A stretch of DNA of 49,469 nt from contig JAJZYR010000006.1 in the NCBI GenBank assembly GCA_021797995.1, positions 1-49,469 on the forward strand. Direction: 5' to 3'. Source of the stretch: Microcaldota archaeon. Its GTDB lineage: Archaea; Micrarchaeota; Micrarchaeia; Micrarchaeales; CABMGC01. The notes beneath the pieces were generated by a model. The model was not told the DNA's origin and searched no databases. It worked only from the letters and a program-made list of their open reading frames with translations. Numbering within the stretch: the stretch's first letter is position 1; each line of letters opens with the position of its first letter. Positions 40,200-48,446 of the stretch are shown one piece after another. Both the position numbers and the translations under genes were made by a program.

Positions 40200-40859
40200 A
40201 TGAAAATAGAGAAGCTCTTCGACGGCGTCTTCAGGCTTGACGGAAAGCTTGCAACCCCAAACCTCTCCAGAGGCAAGAGGGTCTATGACGAAGCCCTCGT
40301 TACAGTGGACGGGATAGAATACCGCACATGGAACCCATACAGGAGCAAGCTTGCCGCAGCGATAGTAAAGGGCATGAGCCGCCTTTCAATAAAAAGCGGC
40401 TCTTCGGTGCTGTACCTTGGCGCAGCCACAGGCACCACGGTAAGCCACGTCAGCGACATAGCGGGCCCGTCAGGACGCGTCTATGCCGTGGAGATCTCGG
40501 AGAGGAGCATGCGCGATTTCATCAAGGTCTGCGAGGCAAGGCAGAATGTCCTTCCCATACTCCAGGATGCAAGGAAGGTGGAGGCATATGCAGGAGAGGT
40601 AGGTACTGTCGATGCGATCTATGAGGACATAGCCGCTCCTGATCAGGCGGAGATCCTCATTAGAAATTCCGAGTTGTTGAAGAAGAGCGGCTTTGCATAC
40701 GTGGCGATAAAGTCGCAGAGCATAAACGTCTCAAGGAATCCAAAGGAGGTATACTCCGATTTCATCGCCAGGGTGTCGGAAAGATTCAGGCTCGTCGAAT
40801 CAGTCGATATAGAGCCATTCGACAAGATGCACCTCTTCGTGGTGCTTCAGAAGAGGTAA
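40200..40859 (+). CDS. flpA: Fibrillarin-like rRNA/tRNA 2'-O-methyltransferase
   Basis: 219 residues, the archaeal size without the Gly/Arg tail of eukaryotes. It is the catalytic subunit of the C/D-box sRNP that methylates ribose in rRNA and tRNA. Seen are the family start (FDGVFRLDG), YRTWNPYRSKLAAAI, the SAM motif VLYLGAATGTTVSHVSDI, VYAVEISERSMRDF, and VDAIYEDIAAPDQAEIL with KSQSINVSRNPKEVY. Nop5, its usual neighbour, is not adjacent. Confidence 0.95.
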   Translation: MKIEKLFDGVFRLDGKLATPNLSRGKRVYDEALVTVDGIEYRTWNPYRSKLAAAIVKGMSRLSIKSGSSVLYLGAATGTTVSHVSDIAGPSGRVYAVEISERSMRDFIKVCEARQNVLPILQDARKVEAYAGEVGTVDAIYEDIAAPDQAEILIRNSELLKKSGFAYVAIKSQSINVSRNPKEVYSDFIARVSERFRLVESVDIEPFDKMHLFVVLQKR

Positions 40860-40917
40860 CCATCCAATCAAAAACCAGAGGGCATAAGCTTATAGATTAT
40901 TCCGGAATACCTGTATC

Positions 40918-41757
40918 ATGGACCACGGGCGCCAGAAGAGTACAGGGAATACAGGATTCACTTTGCATGCCTGCCCATCCTGCGGTTCGGATGTCCTTGT
41001 CCCGCAGCAGTCGCCAGGGTCATTCTGCCACTTGTGCGAATCCTTCACGCATGCCGCCGGAGTGAAGCCGAGTGCGGGTGGTGCTGTGCCTGATGCCCTG
41101 TCCGGAGCGGCCCATGCCATAGCTGCAAAGGATTATGCTGCAGCCCTGGCAAAGGCCGAGGCGCTGGCAGGGCTCTCCGATCCTCTTGCGCTTTACGGCC
41201 TCGGAAGCATATACATGGTGCTGTCCGACTATACGTATAATGACGTAAACTACGCCCTTCCGGGATTTATGGACGCAAATGCGGGCAAGAAGAGCAATGA
41301 ACCTGGTATAAACAAGTACAACTCCATGGCGCTGATGGCAAAGTCAAAGGAGCTCCTTTTCACGTCTCTTTACATCCTAAGGTCAAAAGCCGGAGGAAGC
41401 GGGCGGGAATTCCAGTTTCCCGAATTCCTGGTGCAGATGAAGCTCCGCAGAATGCCCCAGGCAGCCAAGGCCCTTGCGCGGATTGCAGGCGGCGATGATT
41501 CCGGAGCGGCTTCGGAATATGCAAAAATGGCATACGCTGCGAAGACAGGGGACAGGCATGCTGCGGAGCGCATAAGCCCGGTGTTGAAGGCAGGCCATCT
41601 CAACGCGCTCTACTACAACGCCCTGCACCTCATAAATCACAACAGGCGGAGGGAGGCAAAGGCTTCCCTTTCGCTCATGCTGGACAGGGTCGCATCGCCC
41701 ATGGCGCTTGACCTGATGGCAAAGCTCGCTGAAGCTGAGGAGGTGGAGAGGCTATGA
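40918..41757 (+). CDS. Zinc-finger protein with helical repeat domain
   Basis: 279 residues. A Cys-x2-Cys, 14 residues, Cys-x2-Cys zinc ribbon (Cys19, 22, 37, 40; HACPSCGSD and FCHLCESF) opens the protein. Residues about 60-279 are Ala- and Leu-rich helices in TPR/Sel1-like pairs (AAHAIAAKDYAAALAKAEALAG, then ALYGLGSIYMVLSDYTYND). No catalytic motif is visible; scaffold or adaptor is the best guess. It overlaps the GH15 gene by ATGA, suggesting they act together. Confidence 0.7.
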   Translation: MDHGRQKSTGNTGFTLHACPSCGSDVLVPQQSPGSFCHLCESFTHAAGVKPSAGGAVPDALSGAAHAIAAKDYAAALAKAEALAGLSDPLALYGLGSIYMVLSDYTYNDVNYALPGFMDANAGKKSNEPGINKYNSMALMAKSKELLFTSLYILRSKAGGSGREFQFPEFLVQMKLRRMPQAAKALARIAGGDDSGAASEYAKMAYAAKTGDRHAAERISPVLKAGHLNALYYNALHLINHNRRREAKASLSLMLDRVASPMALDLMAKLAEAEEVERL

Positions 41758-43538
41758 ATGCCACAACGGACGTCAGGAAGGCACAGGTATCATACAGAAA
41801 GCTTGCATTCCTGTCAAACGGGCTTACGGCCGCAATGGAGCTTGAAGGAAGCATAGACTGGTTTCCCTGCCCGAGATTCGACTCGCCGTCAATCTTTTCA
41901 AGGATACTAGACAAGGAAAAGGGGGGATATTTTTCGTTAAGGCCGGCAGGGCGGTACAGGCTCAACTCGTCGTACGTGAAGGACACGCTCGTATTGAGGA
42001 ATGTCTTCACCACCACTGGCGGCGTGCTCGAGACAAAGGACTTCATGCCGCTAAGCCTCTCAGGGATAATGCGGGTATACAGGTCGTCAGTCCCGTTTGT
42101 ACTTGACATAAAGCCCATGTTCAAGTACGGCCTTGCAGCCCCGGAGCCCAGGGAGCGCGAAAGCGGCATTATCTTCAAGAACAGGGAATCGATGGAGGCG
42201 CTTGAGGTGGTAATAAGAGGGAGGTATAGCCTGATCAGCGGCCACAGGATAAGGATGGAGAGGGGCAGCGGTTCCGTCTTTGCCCTGTATTCAAAGGATA
42301 TCAGGTACGGCCTCTTCAGCAACGCCGGCTTTGTATATCCAGAACCAGGCGAAGCCCTGTCAAATACGGTCAATTACTGGCGCACGCAGCTCTCCCTTGC
42401 GCAGAAGGTGCCGGTGCATATGGGCGCTTACAGCAGGTCGATTGCAGTTGTGCTCGGGATGATCTATGCGCCGTCAGGGGCGATAATAGCTGCGCCGACA
42501 ACCTCCCTTCCCGAGATCACGGGAAAAGGCAGGAACTGGGACTACAGGTATCTCTGGATAAGAGACGCCTCGTATGCCGCCGAGGCGCTTGCCTGTGCCG
42601 GATACCTCTCAAAAGCGAGGAGGATAATAGACTTTATGCTCTCCGTCCTCGATCCTGCATCAAAGAGCTTCGACCATCCGCTCTACTCGATTGACGGCAC
42701 CCCTCCATCACCAGAGCGGACGCTTTACTGGCTCGCCGGGAGCAGGGGGTCGGGGCCCGTGAGAACCGGCAATTCCGCATACATGCAGGTGCAGATGGAC
42801 ATAGAGGGAGAGTTCATGAACGCCCTCTACGCGTACCTTAAGCTCTCGAACGACCTCTCTTACGCCATCGAGAGCTGGTGGGCTGTCGAGGCAATAACGA
42901 AATGGGTTGGGAAGGCATGGAGGCTCAAAAGCACGAGCCTCTGGGAGGAGCGCGAGGAGCGCAGGCACTACGTCCATACAAACGTCATGCAATGGGTTGC
43001 CGTAGACAGGGCGCGCCTGATTGCGACGATGATAGGATATGCGGAAAAGGCGAGGGAGCTCGGGAAGGTTGGCGACGAGATAAGGAGCGACGTACTCAGT
43101 AAAGGGTTCTCGAAAAAGGCAAACAGCTTTGTCAAGTACTACGGGTCAACGGAGGTTGACGCATCACTGCTGACCCTGCCGCTCTATGGGTTCATAAAAG
43201 CAGACGATCCTAGGTTCCTCTCGACGCTCGAAAGGATAGAGAGGGAGCTGCTCGCCGCTCCTGGGCTCCTCCTGAGGTACAGGTCGGACTTCCTCGGCGA
43301 GGTGCTCCATCCGTTTACCCTTCTCAGCACGTGGCTTGCAAGGGTCTATCTGAGGACAGGCGAGCGGAAGAAAGCGGAGGACACGATCAGCGCCCTCCTG
43401 GAGCGCTCGACGGAACTGCAGCTGCTCGGAGAGCACGTCGATGTAAGGACCAGCGAACCGATGGGCAACTTACCGCAGCTCTTCCCGCACGCCGGACTCG
43501 TGCAGGCACTTTCCGAATTCAGGCGCATCGAACTCTAG
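41754..43538 (+). CDS. Glycoside hydrolase family 15 (glucoamylase/trehalase-like)
   Basis: 594 residues. An N-terminal beta-rich domain (about 1-250; NGLTAAMELEGSIDWFPCPRFDSPSIFSRILD) is followed by the (alpha/alpha)6 barrel with the GH15 hallmark NWDYRYLWIRDASYAAEALACAGY, then YTV-like and NAIRKW segments (ITKWVGKAWRLK), VDASLLTLPLYGFI and the C-terminal TLLSTWLARVYLRTGE. GH15 enzymes release glucose from the non-reducing ends of starch or glycogen, or cleave trehalose. No signal peptide, so intracellular glycogen or trehalose turnover is likely. Coupled with the upstream zinc-finger gene. Confidence 0.92.
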   Translation: MNATTDVRKAQVSYRKLAFLSNGLTAAMELEGSIDWFPCPRFDSPSIFSRILDKEKGGYFSLRPAGRYRLNSSYVKDTLVLRNVFTTTGGVLETKDFMPLSLSGIMRVYRSSVPFVLDIKPMFKYGLAAPEPRERESGIIFKNRESMEALEVVIRGRYSLISGHRIRMERGSGSVFALYSKDIRYGLFSNAGFVYPEPGEALSNTVNYWRTQLSLAQKVPVHMGAYSRSIAVVLGMIYAPSGAIIAAPTTSLPEITGKGRNWDYRYLWIRDASYAAEALACAGYLSKARRIIDFMLSVLDPASKSFDHPLYSIDGTPPSPERTLYWLAGSRGSGPVRTGNSAYMQVQMDIEGEFMNALYAYLKLSNDLSYAIESWWAVEAITKWVGKAWRLKSTSLWEEREERRHYVHTNVMQWVAVDRARLIATMIGYAEKARELGKVGDEIRSDVLSKGFSKKANSFVKYYGSTEVDASLLTLPLYGFIKADDPRFLSTLERIERELLAAPGLLLRYRSDFLGEVLHPFTLLSTWLARVYLRTGERKKAEDTISALLERSTELQLLGEHVDVRTSEPMGNLPQLFPHAGLVQALSEFRRIEL

Positions 43539-43605
43539 CCGGATAGGTTCAACTTCCAGTGCAGCAGGGCGGGAACGCAGGGGCAGCGCCTGACAATGCC
43601 TCCCT

Positions 43606-45039
43606 CTACCCCTTTATCACTGCAATCGGTACATTCCTCGATACTGGCACGGCGAGGTCCGCTTTCTCGACGACCCCCACAACCTCGTCTATGTCTTTGT
43701 ACGTCCACTCCGCCTCCTCGCTTACGAGCTTCCTTGTCCTTATCCGTATCTCGATATTCTTGCTCTTCAGCGATTCGAATGTCTTCGATGCAGGGATATC
43801 CCTAAGCGCCTGGTGCCTTGACATGACCCTCCCTGCGCCATGGCATGCAGAGCCGAATGTCTCCCTCATCGAGCCCTCCCTGCCGCAAAGGACGTAGCTT
43901 GCTGTGCCCATGCTCCCGGGAATGAGCACCGGCTGCCCTATATCCCTGTATATCTGCGGTATCTCGGGCCTTCCTTTTGCAAATGCCCTTGTTGCCCCCT
44001 TCCTATGCACCAGCAGTTTCCTCCTATGGCCATCTACTTCGTGCTCTTCCACTTTCAGTATATTGTGCGACAAGTCGTAAAGCATTTCCATGCCAAGAGA
44101 ATCCCAGCTCCTTTCAAATACCTTTTCAAAACTCCTCCTTATCGAATCGGTTATTATGTGGCGGTTAGTAAACGCAAAGTTGACCCCACACTTCATCGCG
44201 CTAAGATAATCCTGTGCTTCCCTATCCTGTATCTTCGCATAGCACAATTCCCTGTCGACGAGCGCTATGCTGTTTCTCCTCTGGTATTCCTCCAGTGTCC
44301 TCAGATAGTCGCTGCATATCTGGTGGCCAAAGCCGCGCGATCCGGTGTGCACCATCACTACTACCTGCCCCTCGTGCAATCCGTATGCCTTTGCCACTTT
44401 CAAGTCAAGTATCTTTTCGACCCTCTGGACCTCGAGGAAATGGTTTCCCGCTCCCAGTGTGCCCAGTTCCGTAAGCCCTCTCGACTTTGCCATCTTGCTT
44501 ACTTTTGAGAAATCGGCTCCGATCATGCGGCCATTCTCCTCAGTATGCGCCACATCCTCCGGAACCCCGAAGCCTTTTTTTATCAGATATTCTATCCCCT
44601 CCTGCGTTACCCTCTCCAGATCGCCCTCCCCGAATCCCAGATTGAGCCTGCTTCCTACGCCGCTAGGTATGTTCTTGAAGAGCTCATCCGAGAGTTGTAT
44701 TATCTTAGGCCGTATATCGCCTTCAGTAAGATTGGTCTTGATCAGCCTCACGCCACAATTGATGTCAAACCCGATCGCTCCTGGCGAGACTATTCCATTC
44801 TCCGAGTCGAATGCCATCACGCCGCCAATTGGAAAACCATAGCCTTCATGTGCGTCTGGCATAAGCAGTATGTTGCCGGCCGGATCCGGAAGCGTCGCTG
44901 CATTGGCCGCCTGCTGCAGCGTGTGGTCTTTTTTTATCTTCTCCAGCAGCGCATCGGACGCATATCCGACCACGTCGGCGCCCATTCCCTGCTGCCTTTC
45001 TATCCTGAACCTTATCTCATCAATTCTCTTTACGTTCAT
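43606..45039 (-). CDS. rtcB: RNA-splicing ligase RtcB
   Basis: About 477 residues with no intein. It joins 2',3'-cyclic phosphate and 5'-OH ends, completing tRNA splicing. Metal- and GMP-site residues are visible: MPDAHEGYGFPIGGV, DINCGVR with catalytic Cys95, GAGNHFLEVQ, HTGSRGFGHQI, SHNILKVEEH, GSMGTASYVLCGR and SACHGAGRVMSR (GMP-binding His). ATG 45039 is chosen because a TATA box (GTTTATAAACC on the minus strand, about 45069-45078) lies about 30 bp upstream; the open frame further out is not family-like. Relevant to the intron-containing tRNAs nearby. Confidence 0.95.
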   Translation of the reverse strand: MNVKRIDEIRFRIERQQGMGADVVGYASDALLEKIKKDHTLQQAANAATLPDPAGNILLMPDAHEGYGFPIGGVMAFDSENGIVSPGAIGFDINCGVRLIKTNLTEGDIRPKIIQLSDELFKNIPSGVGSRLNLGFGEGDLERVTQEGIEYLIKKGFGVPEDVAHTEENGRMIGADFSKVSKMAKSRGLTELGTLGAGNHFLEVQRVEKILDLKVAKAYGLHEGQVVVMVHTGSRGFGHQICSDYLRTLEEYQRRNSIALVDRELCYAKIQDREAQDYLSAMKCGVNFAFTNRHIITDSIRRSFEKVFERSWDSLGMEMLYDLSHNILKVEEHEVDGHRRKLLVHRKGATRAFAKGRPEIPQIYRDIGQPVLIPGSMGTASYVLCGREGSMRETFGSACHGAGRVMSRHQALRDIPASKTFESLKSKNIEIRIRTRKLVSEEAEWTYKDIDEVVGVVEKADLAVPVSRNVPIAVIKG

Positions 45040-45213
45040 TGCAAGCACGCGAACAAAACCGCAGAGCGGTTTATAAACACCCCCGGCATATACTTCCGGA
45101 TGCGCCAAACTGATAAGCCAAAAACAAACACAACCTATAAATATGAGCCAAACTAATAAATACAATTGAGGGGTTTAAGGCTTTTAATCATATGCTTTAT
45201 AATTATAGATGTT

Positions 45214-45311
45214 GCAGGGGTGGCGGAGCCTGGTCAAACGCGGCGGACTCAAGATCCGCTGGCTTAGGCCTGCGGGAGTTCAAAGTAACTGAACAAATCT
45301 CCTCCCCTGCA
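45214..45311 (+). tRNA. tRNA-Leu (CAA) with 13-nt insertion in the T-loop
   Basis: Acceptor GCAGGGG/CCCCTGC is perfect, discriminator A. Anticodon stem GCGGA/TCCGC with loop CTCAAGA (anticodon CAA); variable arm long (TGGCTTAGGCCTGC), as in tRNA-Leu. The T stem GGGAG/CTCCT pairs (one G-U), but the T-loop is 20 nt, not 7. Removing 13 nt (45282-45294, AAAGTAACTGAAC, or a register shifted by up to 3) restores the canonical TTCAAAT. GTTCA/TGAAC arms around the site could fold into a splicing motif. A TATA-like box (GCTTTATAATTATAG) lies upstream. Confidence 0.85.
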
Positions 45312-45330
45312 CATCTTAGTGGGAGATAGC

Positions 45331-46131
45331 ATGGCGAAGAAATCAGGAAACACGATCAGGAATGGCAGAAGGGAAATGAGGAGGACGACGAGAGCTGAGC
45401 GCAATGCTGCCCGCGTGCTGTCGAGCAGGCCGGCGGTTCCTGCCTCAAAGAAGCCTGGCCGCGCAAAGAACAAGATAGCGCAGAAGTTCAGGAAGGCGAG
45501 GATCAGGGAGAAGGTGATGTTTGAGATACCGCACTATCCGCAGACTGAGGACTTTACGAGCTCGGCTGCATGCGCGATGATGGTGCTGAGGTACCTGAAC
45601 AAGAACTTCCAGTTCAAAAAGGAGCAGGAGTATGATATATGGCAGGAAGCCGTGAACGGAAGCGTATGGCACGGCTCAAAGTACGGGCTTGCGTATGCGC
45701 TTGCCAAGCGCGGTGCCGAGGTATGCATAGTAAGCAATACAAAGGACGAGGGGTACGACAAGAAGCTTGCAGTATACGAGAACATCAACCTTGACACGCT
45801 TACGGCCTCGTACAACGAAATCAAGGGCAAGGCCGAGGCCCAGAATGTAGACGAGGACCACAGCATCGTCACGATAAACGGGATAAAGAAGGCGCTTTCG
45901 AGCGGCAATATCCCTATCGTTTTGATAGACGCAAACACGATAAATCCGTACATGGAGTCGTCGCCGCACTGGGTTGTTGTGAAGGGGTATGACAAGGACG
46001 CGTTCTATATAAACGATCCGTATTCAGACAACACCATAACGCTTGATCCGGGAATCTTCAGGTCCTCGCTGGGATTCGATGCAAATCTGCACATGATCCT
46101 GATAAATTCAAGGCATTACGGGAACAGATAA
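45331..46131 (+). CDS. Peptidase C39-like protein with basic N-terminal tail, nucleophile Cys replaced
   Basis: 266 residues. Residues 1-62 are strongly basic (MRRTTRAERNAARVLSSRP, AKNKIAQKFRKARIREK). Residues about 65-266 follow the papain-like C39 fold: PHYPQTEDFTSSAACAMMVLRYLN, then SPHWVVVKGYDKDAFYINDPYSD with His213 and Asp229. In active relatives the segment after DFT or DYT reads CGPA; here Ser76-Ser77 replace Cys-Gly and a Cys appears at 81, so ordinary cysteine proteolysis is doubtful. The gene follows tRNA-Leu by 19 bp. The basic tail suggests association with nucleic acid or the ribosome. Start ATG 45331; a GTG at 45319 is in frame. Confidence 0.75.
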   Translation: MAKKSGNTIRNGRREMRRTTRAERNAARVLSSRPAVPASKKPGRAKNKIAQKFRKARIREKVMFEIPHYPQTEDFTSSAACAMMVLRYLNKNFQFKKEQEYDIWQEAVNGSVWHGSKYGLAYALAKRGAEVCIVSNTKDEGYDKKLAVYENINLDTLTASYNEIKGKAEAQNVDEDHSIVTINGIKKALSSGNIPIVLIDANTINPYMESSPHWVVVKGYDKDAFYINDPYSDNTITLDPGIFRSSLGFDANLHMILINSRHYGNR

Positions 46132-46313
46132 GTCCAGGATGCCAGATGGACCAGCAAGTGGCGGCGAACCTATGTGCCCGCGGCGCTGGGGCGTTCGGCA
46201 TAAATAGAAAGGCAAGTACTGGCACGCCATGTGGTGGCGGACCAAGTTTCGTGCCTGTCCAAAGCGAACGAAGGCGGCCGGGAGATAACAACAGGAATGT
46301 AAAAAGCGAGTGC
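46132..46313 (+). other. GC-rich leader region upstream of rnp4, possible structured RNA
   Basis: 182 bp with no convincing gene. An upstream frame (from ATG 46146) that runs into rnp4 reads as low-quality sequence. A TATA-like box (GCATAAATAG, about 46199-46208) is followed by a hairpin with GGCACG (46221-46226) and CGTGCC (46250-46255) arms and an inner CCA/TGG pairing, and ACA triplets near 46290. It may be the leader of rnp4 or a small guide RNA; evidence is weak. Confidence 0.3.
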
Positions 46314-46634
46314 ATGCATGACGAGAAAATAATAAGAAGGATGGCAGAAGAGAGGATAGAGAGGCTTCTCGCCCTGGCATATAAAAGGTCGGTTGAGGGG
46401 AAGGGCACAGGCGATGGGCTTGCGAAGAGATACATAAAGCTGGCACAGGAGATAAGCTCGCATTACAAGGTAAGCATGAAGAAGCCCCAGAAGAACTCGT
46501 TCTGTAAGAGATGCAATGCGGTGCTGATACCGGGGAGGACGTGCACGGTGAGGATTGAGAGCAGCAACGGATATATTGCATACATATGCGGTTGCGGCTC
46601 CGCGAGGAAGGCATTCTACAGGGAGACTGCATGA
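46314..46634 (+). CDS. rnp4: RNase P protein component 4 (Rnp4/Rpp21)
   Basis: 106 residues. It is a protein subunit of archaeal RNase P, which matures tRNA 5' ends. A basic helical N-terminal half (EKIIRRMAEERIERLLALAYKRS, then RYIKLAQEISSHYKVSMKKP) precedes a zinc ribbon with Cys-x2-Cys (FCKRCNAVLIPG) and Cys-x-Cys (YICGCGS). That is the Rpp21/Rpr2 layout. ATG 46314 gives the expected length. The stop overlaps the start of the next gene by ATGA. Confidence 0.88.
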   Translation: MHDEKIIRRMAEERIERLLALAYKRSVEGKGTGDGLAKRYIKLAQEISSHYKVSMKKPQKNSFCKRCNAVLIPGRTCTVRIESSNGYIAYICGCGSARKAFYRETA

Positions 46635-46969
46635 GGGTAAGGCTGGTCAGGGACAGGTACAGCAGGATCAGGGGAGGCAAGTCCAAGCTAGTCCGCATCT
46701 CATGCAGGAAATGCAAGGCTGTTGTAATGCTCTACCAGAAGGACGGTCCGGGATGGCTCAAGCGCTGCTATCTAAACAGGATATTCGGCCCGGAAAGGCT
46801 TGCCAGGCTGCAAAATGACAAAACGGTCGTCGAGCCGGAAGACATGCCTGTACTCAGGTGCGGTTCATGCAGGGCGGTCATAGGGATCCCATCCCGGCAC
46901 AAGGATAACAGGTTGGCATTCAGGATTATCCGTGGTTCATTTATCAGGAGAGGCGTAGAACAAGCATAG
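46631..46969 (+). CDS. Zinc-ribbon protein, RNase P-linked
   Basis: 112 residues from ATG 46631, which overlaps the rnp4 stop. Two Cys-x2-Cys pairs (VRISCRKCKAVVML and LRCGSCRAVIGI) could bind one zinc, separated by GPGWLKRCYLNRIF and a linker. The first 20 residues and last 20 (RLAFRIIRGSFIRRGVEQA) are basic. The sequence is typical of archaeal zinc-ribbon proteins of unknown role; its tight coupling with rnp4 suggests RNA processing. Confidence 0.75.
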   Translation: MRVRLVRDRYSRIRGGKSKLVRISCRKCKAVVMLYQKDGPGWLKRCYLNRIFGPERLARLQNDKTVVEPEDMPVLRCGSCRAVIGIPSRHKDNRLAFRIIRGSFIRRGVEQA

Positions 46970-47044
46970 GTTCCCGAACGCCCTGCTCCCCACAAGCTGA
47001 TCCTCATCGGTTCCACCACGGCAGGCGCTTTCTGACACGTGGCA

Positions 47045-47623
47045 TCAGCACATTCCCTTCCAAGCCAGCCATCTTCCGAGCTTTGCATAGTGCGATGCGA
47101 CTTTGAAATGGCCCCAGAACCTCTTCCACTCAGAATTGTCCAGCTGGGCAATTGTCTTGTTGTATCCTGCAGGCACGAAAATCCGCTGCACTGCCCATCC
47201 GACATCCCTGGTCCCTCTTGGGGAGCCTGCAAGCCGTCCTTCTATGGCCATAGAAAAGGCCACAGATTTTATGTATCCTGGCCTTGAGAAGACCAGCACG
47301 CTCGCGAAAGCCGCCTTTAGCGGCCTGCCACGGCACATTGCCAATATGCCCCTGTCTCCTATCGAGGCATGTGTCATCTTGAGCAGGGCGCCTGGGAAAC
47401 CGTTCATTGCCTTTATGTAGAATCCTGAGTCATCCACTATGAATGCTCCACCGATATCCCTCCCTGCCCGTATGGCCTTGTCAAGCGCCACCTCCTTCAC
47501 GTCTAACGACTGGATCTCCTGCAGGTCAGCTTCCTTTCTGGCAAGCCTTATGCCATAACCCCCTAGTATCTCCCTTGCCCCCCTGAACTTCGCCCTGTTT
47601 GAGGTTACAAACGTTATCTTCAT
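47045..47623 (-). CDS. Divergent HAM1/ITPase-like protein, key residues missing
   Basis: 192 residues, a paralogue of the ITPase at 1149-1694. It keeps the fold markers: FVTSNRAKF at the start, the VDDSGFYIKAMNGFPGALLK segment (residues 63-82), and GYNKTIAQL. It departs where catalysis and base recognition lie: the GFGYD/WDxIF segment reads DVGWAVQRIF (the Asp is Gln), and the SHRG motif is FWGHF (residues 169-173). It may be a pseudoenzyme, a binding protein or a changed-specificity nucleotidase. It is near the convergent end of the rnp4 unit. Confidence 0.75.
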   Translation of the reverse strand: MKITFVTSNRAKFRGAREILGGYGIRLARKEADLQEIQSLDVKEVALDKAIRAGRDIGGAFIVDDSGFYIKAMNGFPGALLKMTHASIGDRGILAMCRGRPLKAAFASVLVFSRPGYIKSVAFSMAIEGRLAGSPRGTRDVGWAVQRIFVPAGYNKTIAQLDNSEWKRFWGHFKVASHYAKLGRWLAWKGMC

Positions 47624-47665
47624 CAGATCACGTACTGCATAATCGCAGGTTGCAGGAACCAGAAG

Positions 47666-48193
47666 TCATTCGACACCAAGCTCCTTAAGCAGCATGATCG
47701 AAAAACGCCCGGCCTGCTGCGGGTCGCCGGTTGTCAGGACGTTCCTGTCAAACTCGAGGCTGGCATCCGTCAGGATCGCTCTGAAGAGCACCGCTAGCCT
47801 CTTTGTCTCATCGTCCCTCGGGGCTGCAATTCTTGTATTTGCGACTATGTTCGCCCGTGCGATTATCTTTACGGCATTGCCTATCGCTCCTACTATCTTG
47901 CCGTTCGAGTTGAATAGCTTCACCGTGTCAAGGAGGGTGCGGAAGTCGAAGAGCTTGTACTGATCTATTCCGGGTCCGTCTATGAGCAGCAGCGCGTCGA
48001 AGTCGGAGTACTTCACCAGGGCCGCATTCTGGTCCGGCTTTATCACTGCCCCATGATATCCGACGCAGTCCCCGGAAAAATAGCTGGCGACCACAGGTTC
48101 AACGTGCCACTTGTCAAGCATCTCCTTTACGATAGAGAGCGACTCGTCCTTGAATCCGCGCTGCGGTATGACTATTGCGACCCGCATTCCCAT
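47666..48193 (-). CDS. DJ-1/PfpI-like protein lacking the nucleophile Cys
   Basis: 175 residues from ATG 48193, about 25 bp after a TATA-like box (CTTTTATTCC on the minus strand). The flavodoxin-like fold is clear (MRVAIVIPQRGFKDESL; SDFDALLLIDGPG; GKIVGAIGNAVKIIARANI). In DJ-1/PfpI proteins the strand-elbow reads A-x-C-H-G; here it is AIGNA, with Gly105 in place of the Cys. The protein therefore cannot be a typical glyoxalase/protease of this family. Role unknown. Confidence 0.75.
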   Translation of the reverse strand: MGMRVAIVIPQRGFKDESLSIVKEMLDKWHVEPVVASYFSGDCVGYHGAVIKPDQNAALVKYSDFDALLLIDGPGIDQYKLFDFRTLLDTVKLFNSNGKIVGAIGNAVKIIARANIVANTRIAAPRDDETKRLAVLFRAILTDASLEFDRNVLTTGDPQQAGRFSIMLLKELGVE

Positions 48194-48380
48194 CAATATC
48201 CTAACGAGTAAAAGGAATAAAAGGGCGTATGTTGGGCTGAGCAGGCGGAATGACGTTTTTATCGGCCTGGCGGTGCCGAAGAGAGCCAGTGCCCTATATG
48301 CATTTTCGGGCTTCCGTAAAGCACCGTGGCGCGGATGGAGCACGGCGGCGAACAGAGCAGACCCCAGATAAGTCGTGCAG

Positions 48381-48413
48381 GACTATCCTACTTGTCCTAC
48401 TAGTAGGATAGTC
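48381..48413. promoter_or_regulatory. Palindromic operator upstream of the RHH-like gene
   Basis: GACTATCCTACT (48381-48392) and AGTAGGATAGTC (48402-48413) form a perfect 12-bp inverted repeat around a 9-bp spacer; inside it TCCTACTAGTAGGA is a second perfect palindrome, giving three TCCTAC half-sites. The TATA-like box CTTAAATACC follows at once (48413-48422). A site adjoining the BRE/TATA is well placed for repression or activation, most simply by the RHH-like protein encoded downstream. Confidence 0.75.
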
Positions 48414-48446
48414 TTAAATACCTATCAGCTGTTTATTACTGCCTAT

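Noticed and set aside
46146-46313. N-terminal extension of Rnp4 from an upstream ATG
   Set aside because: The extra 56 residues resemble translated leader, and family proteins begin at the ATG 46314 position.
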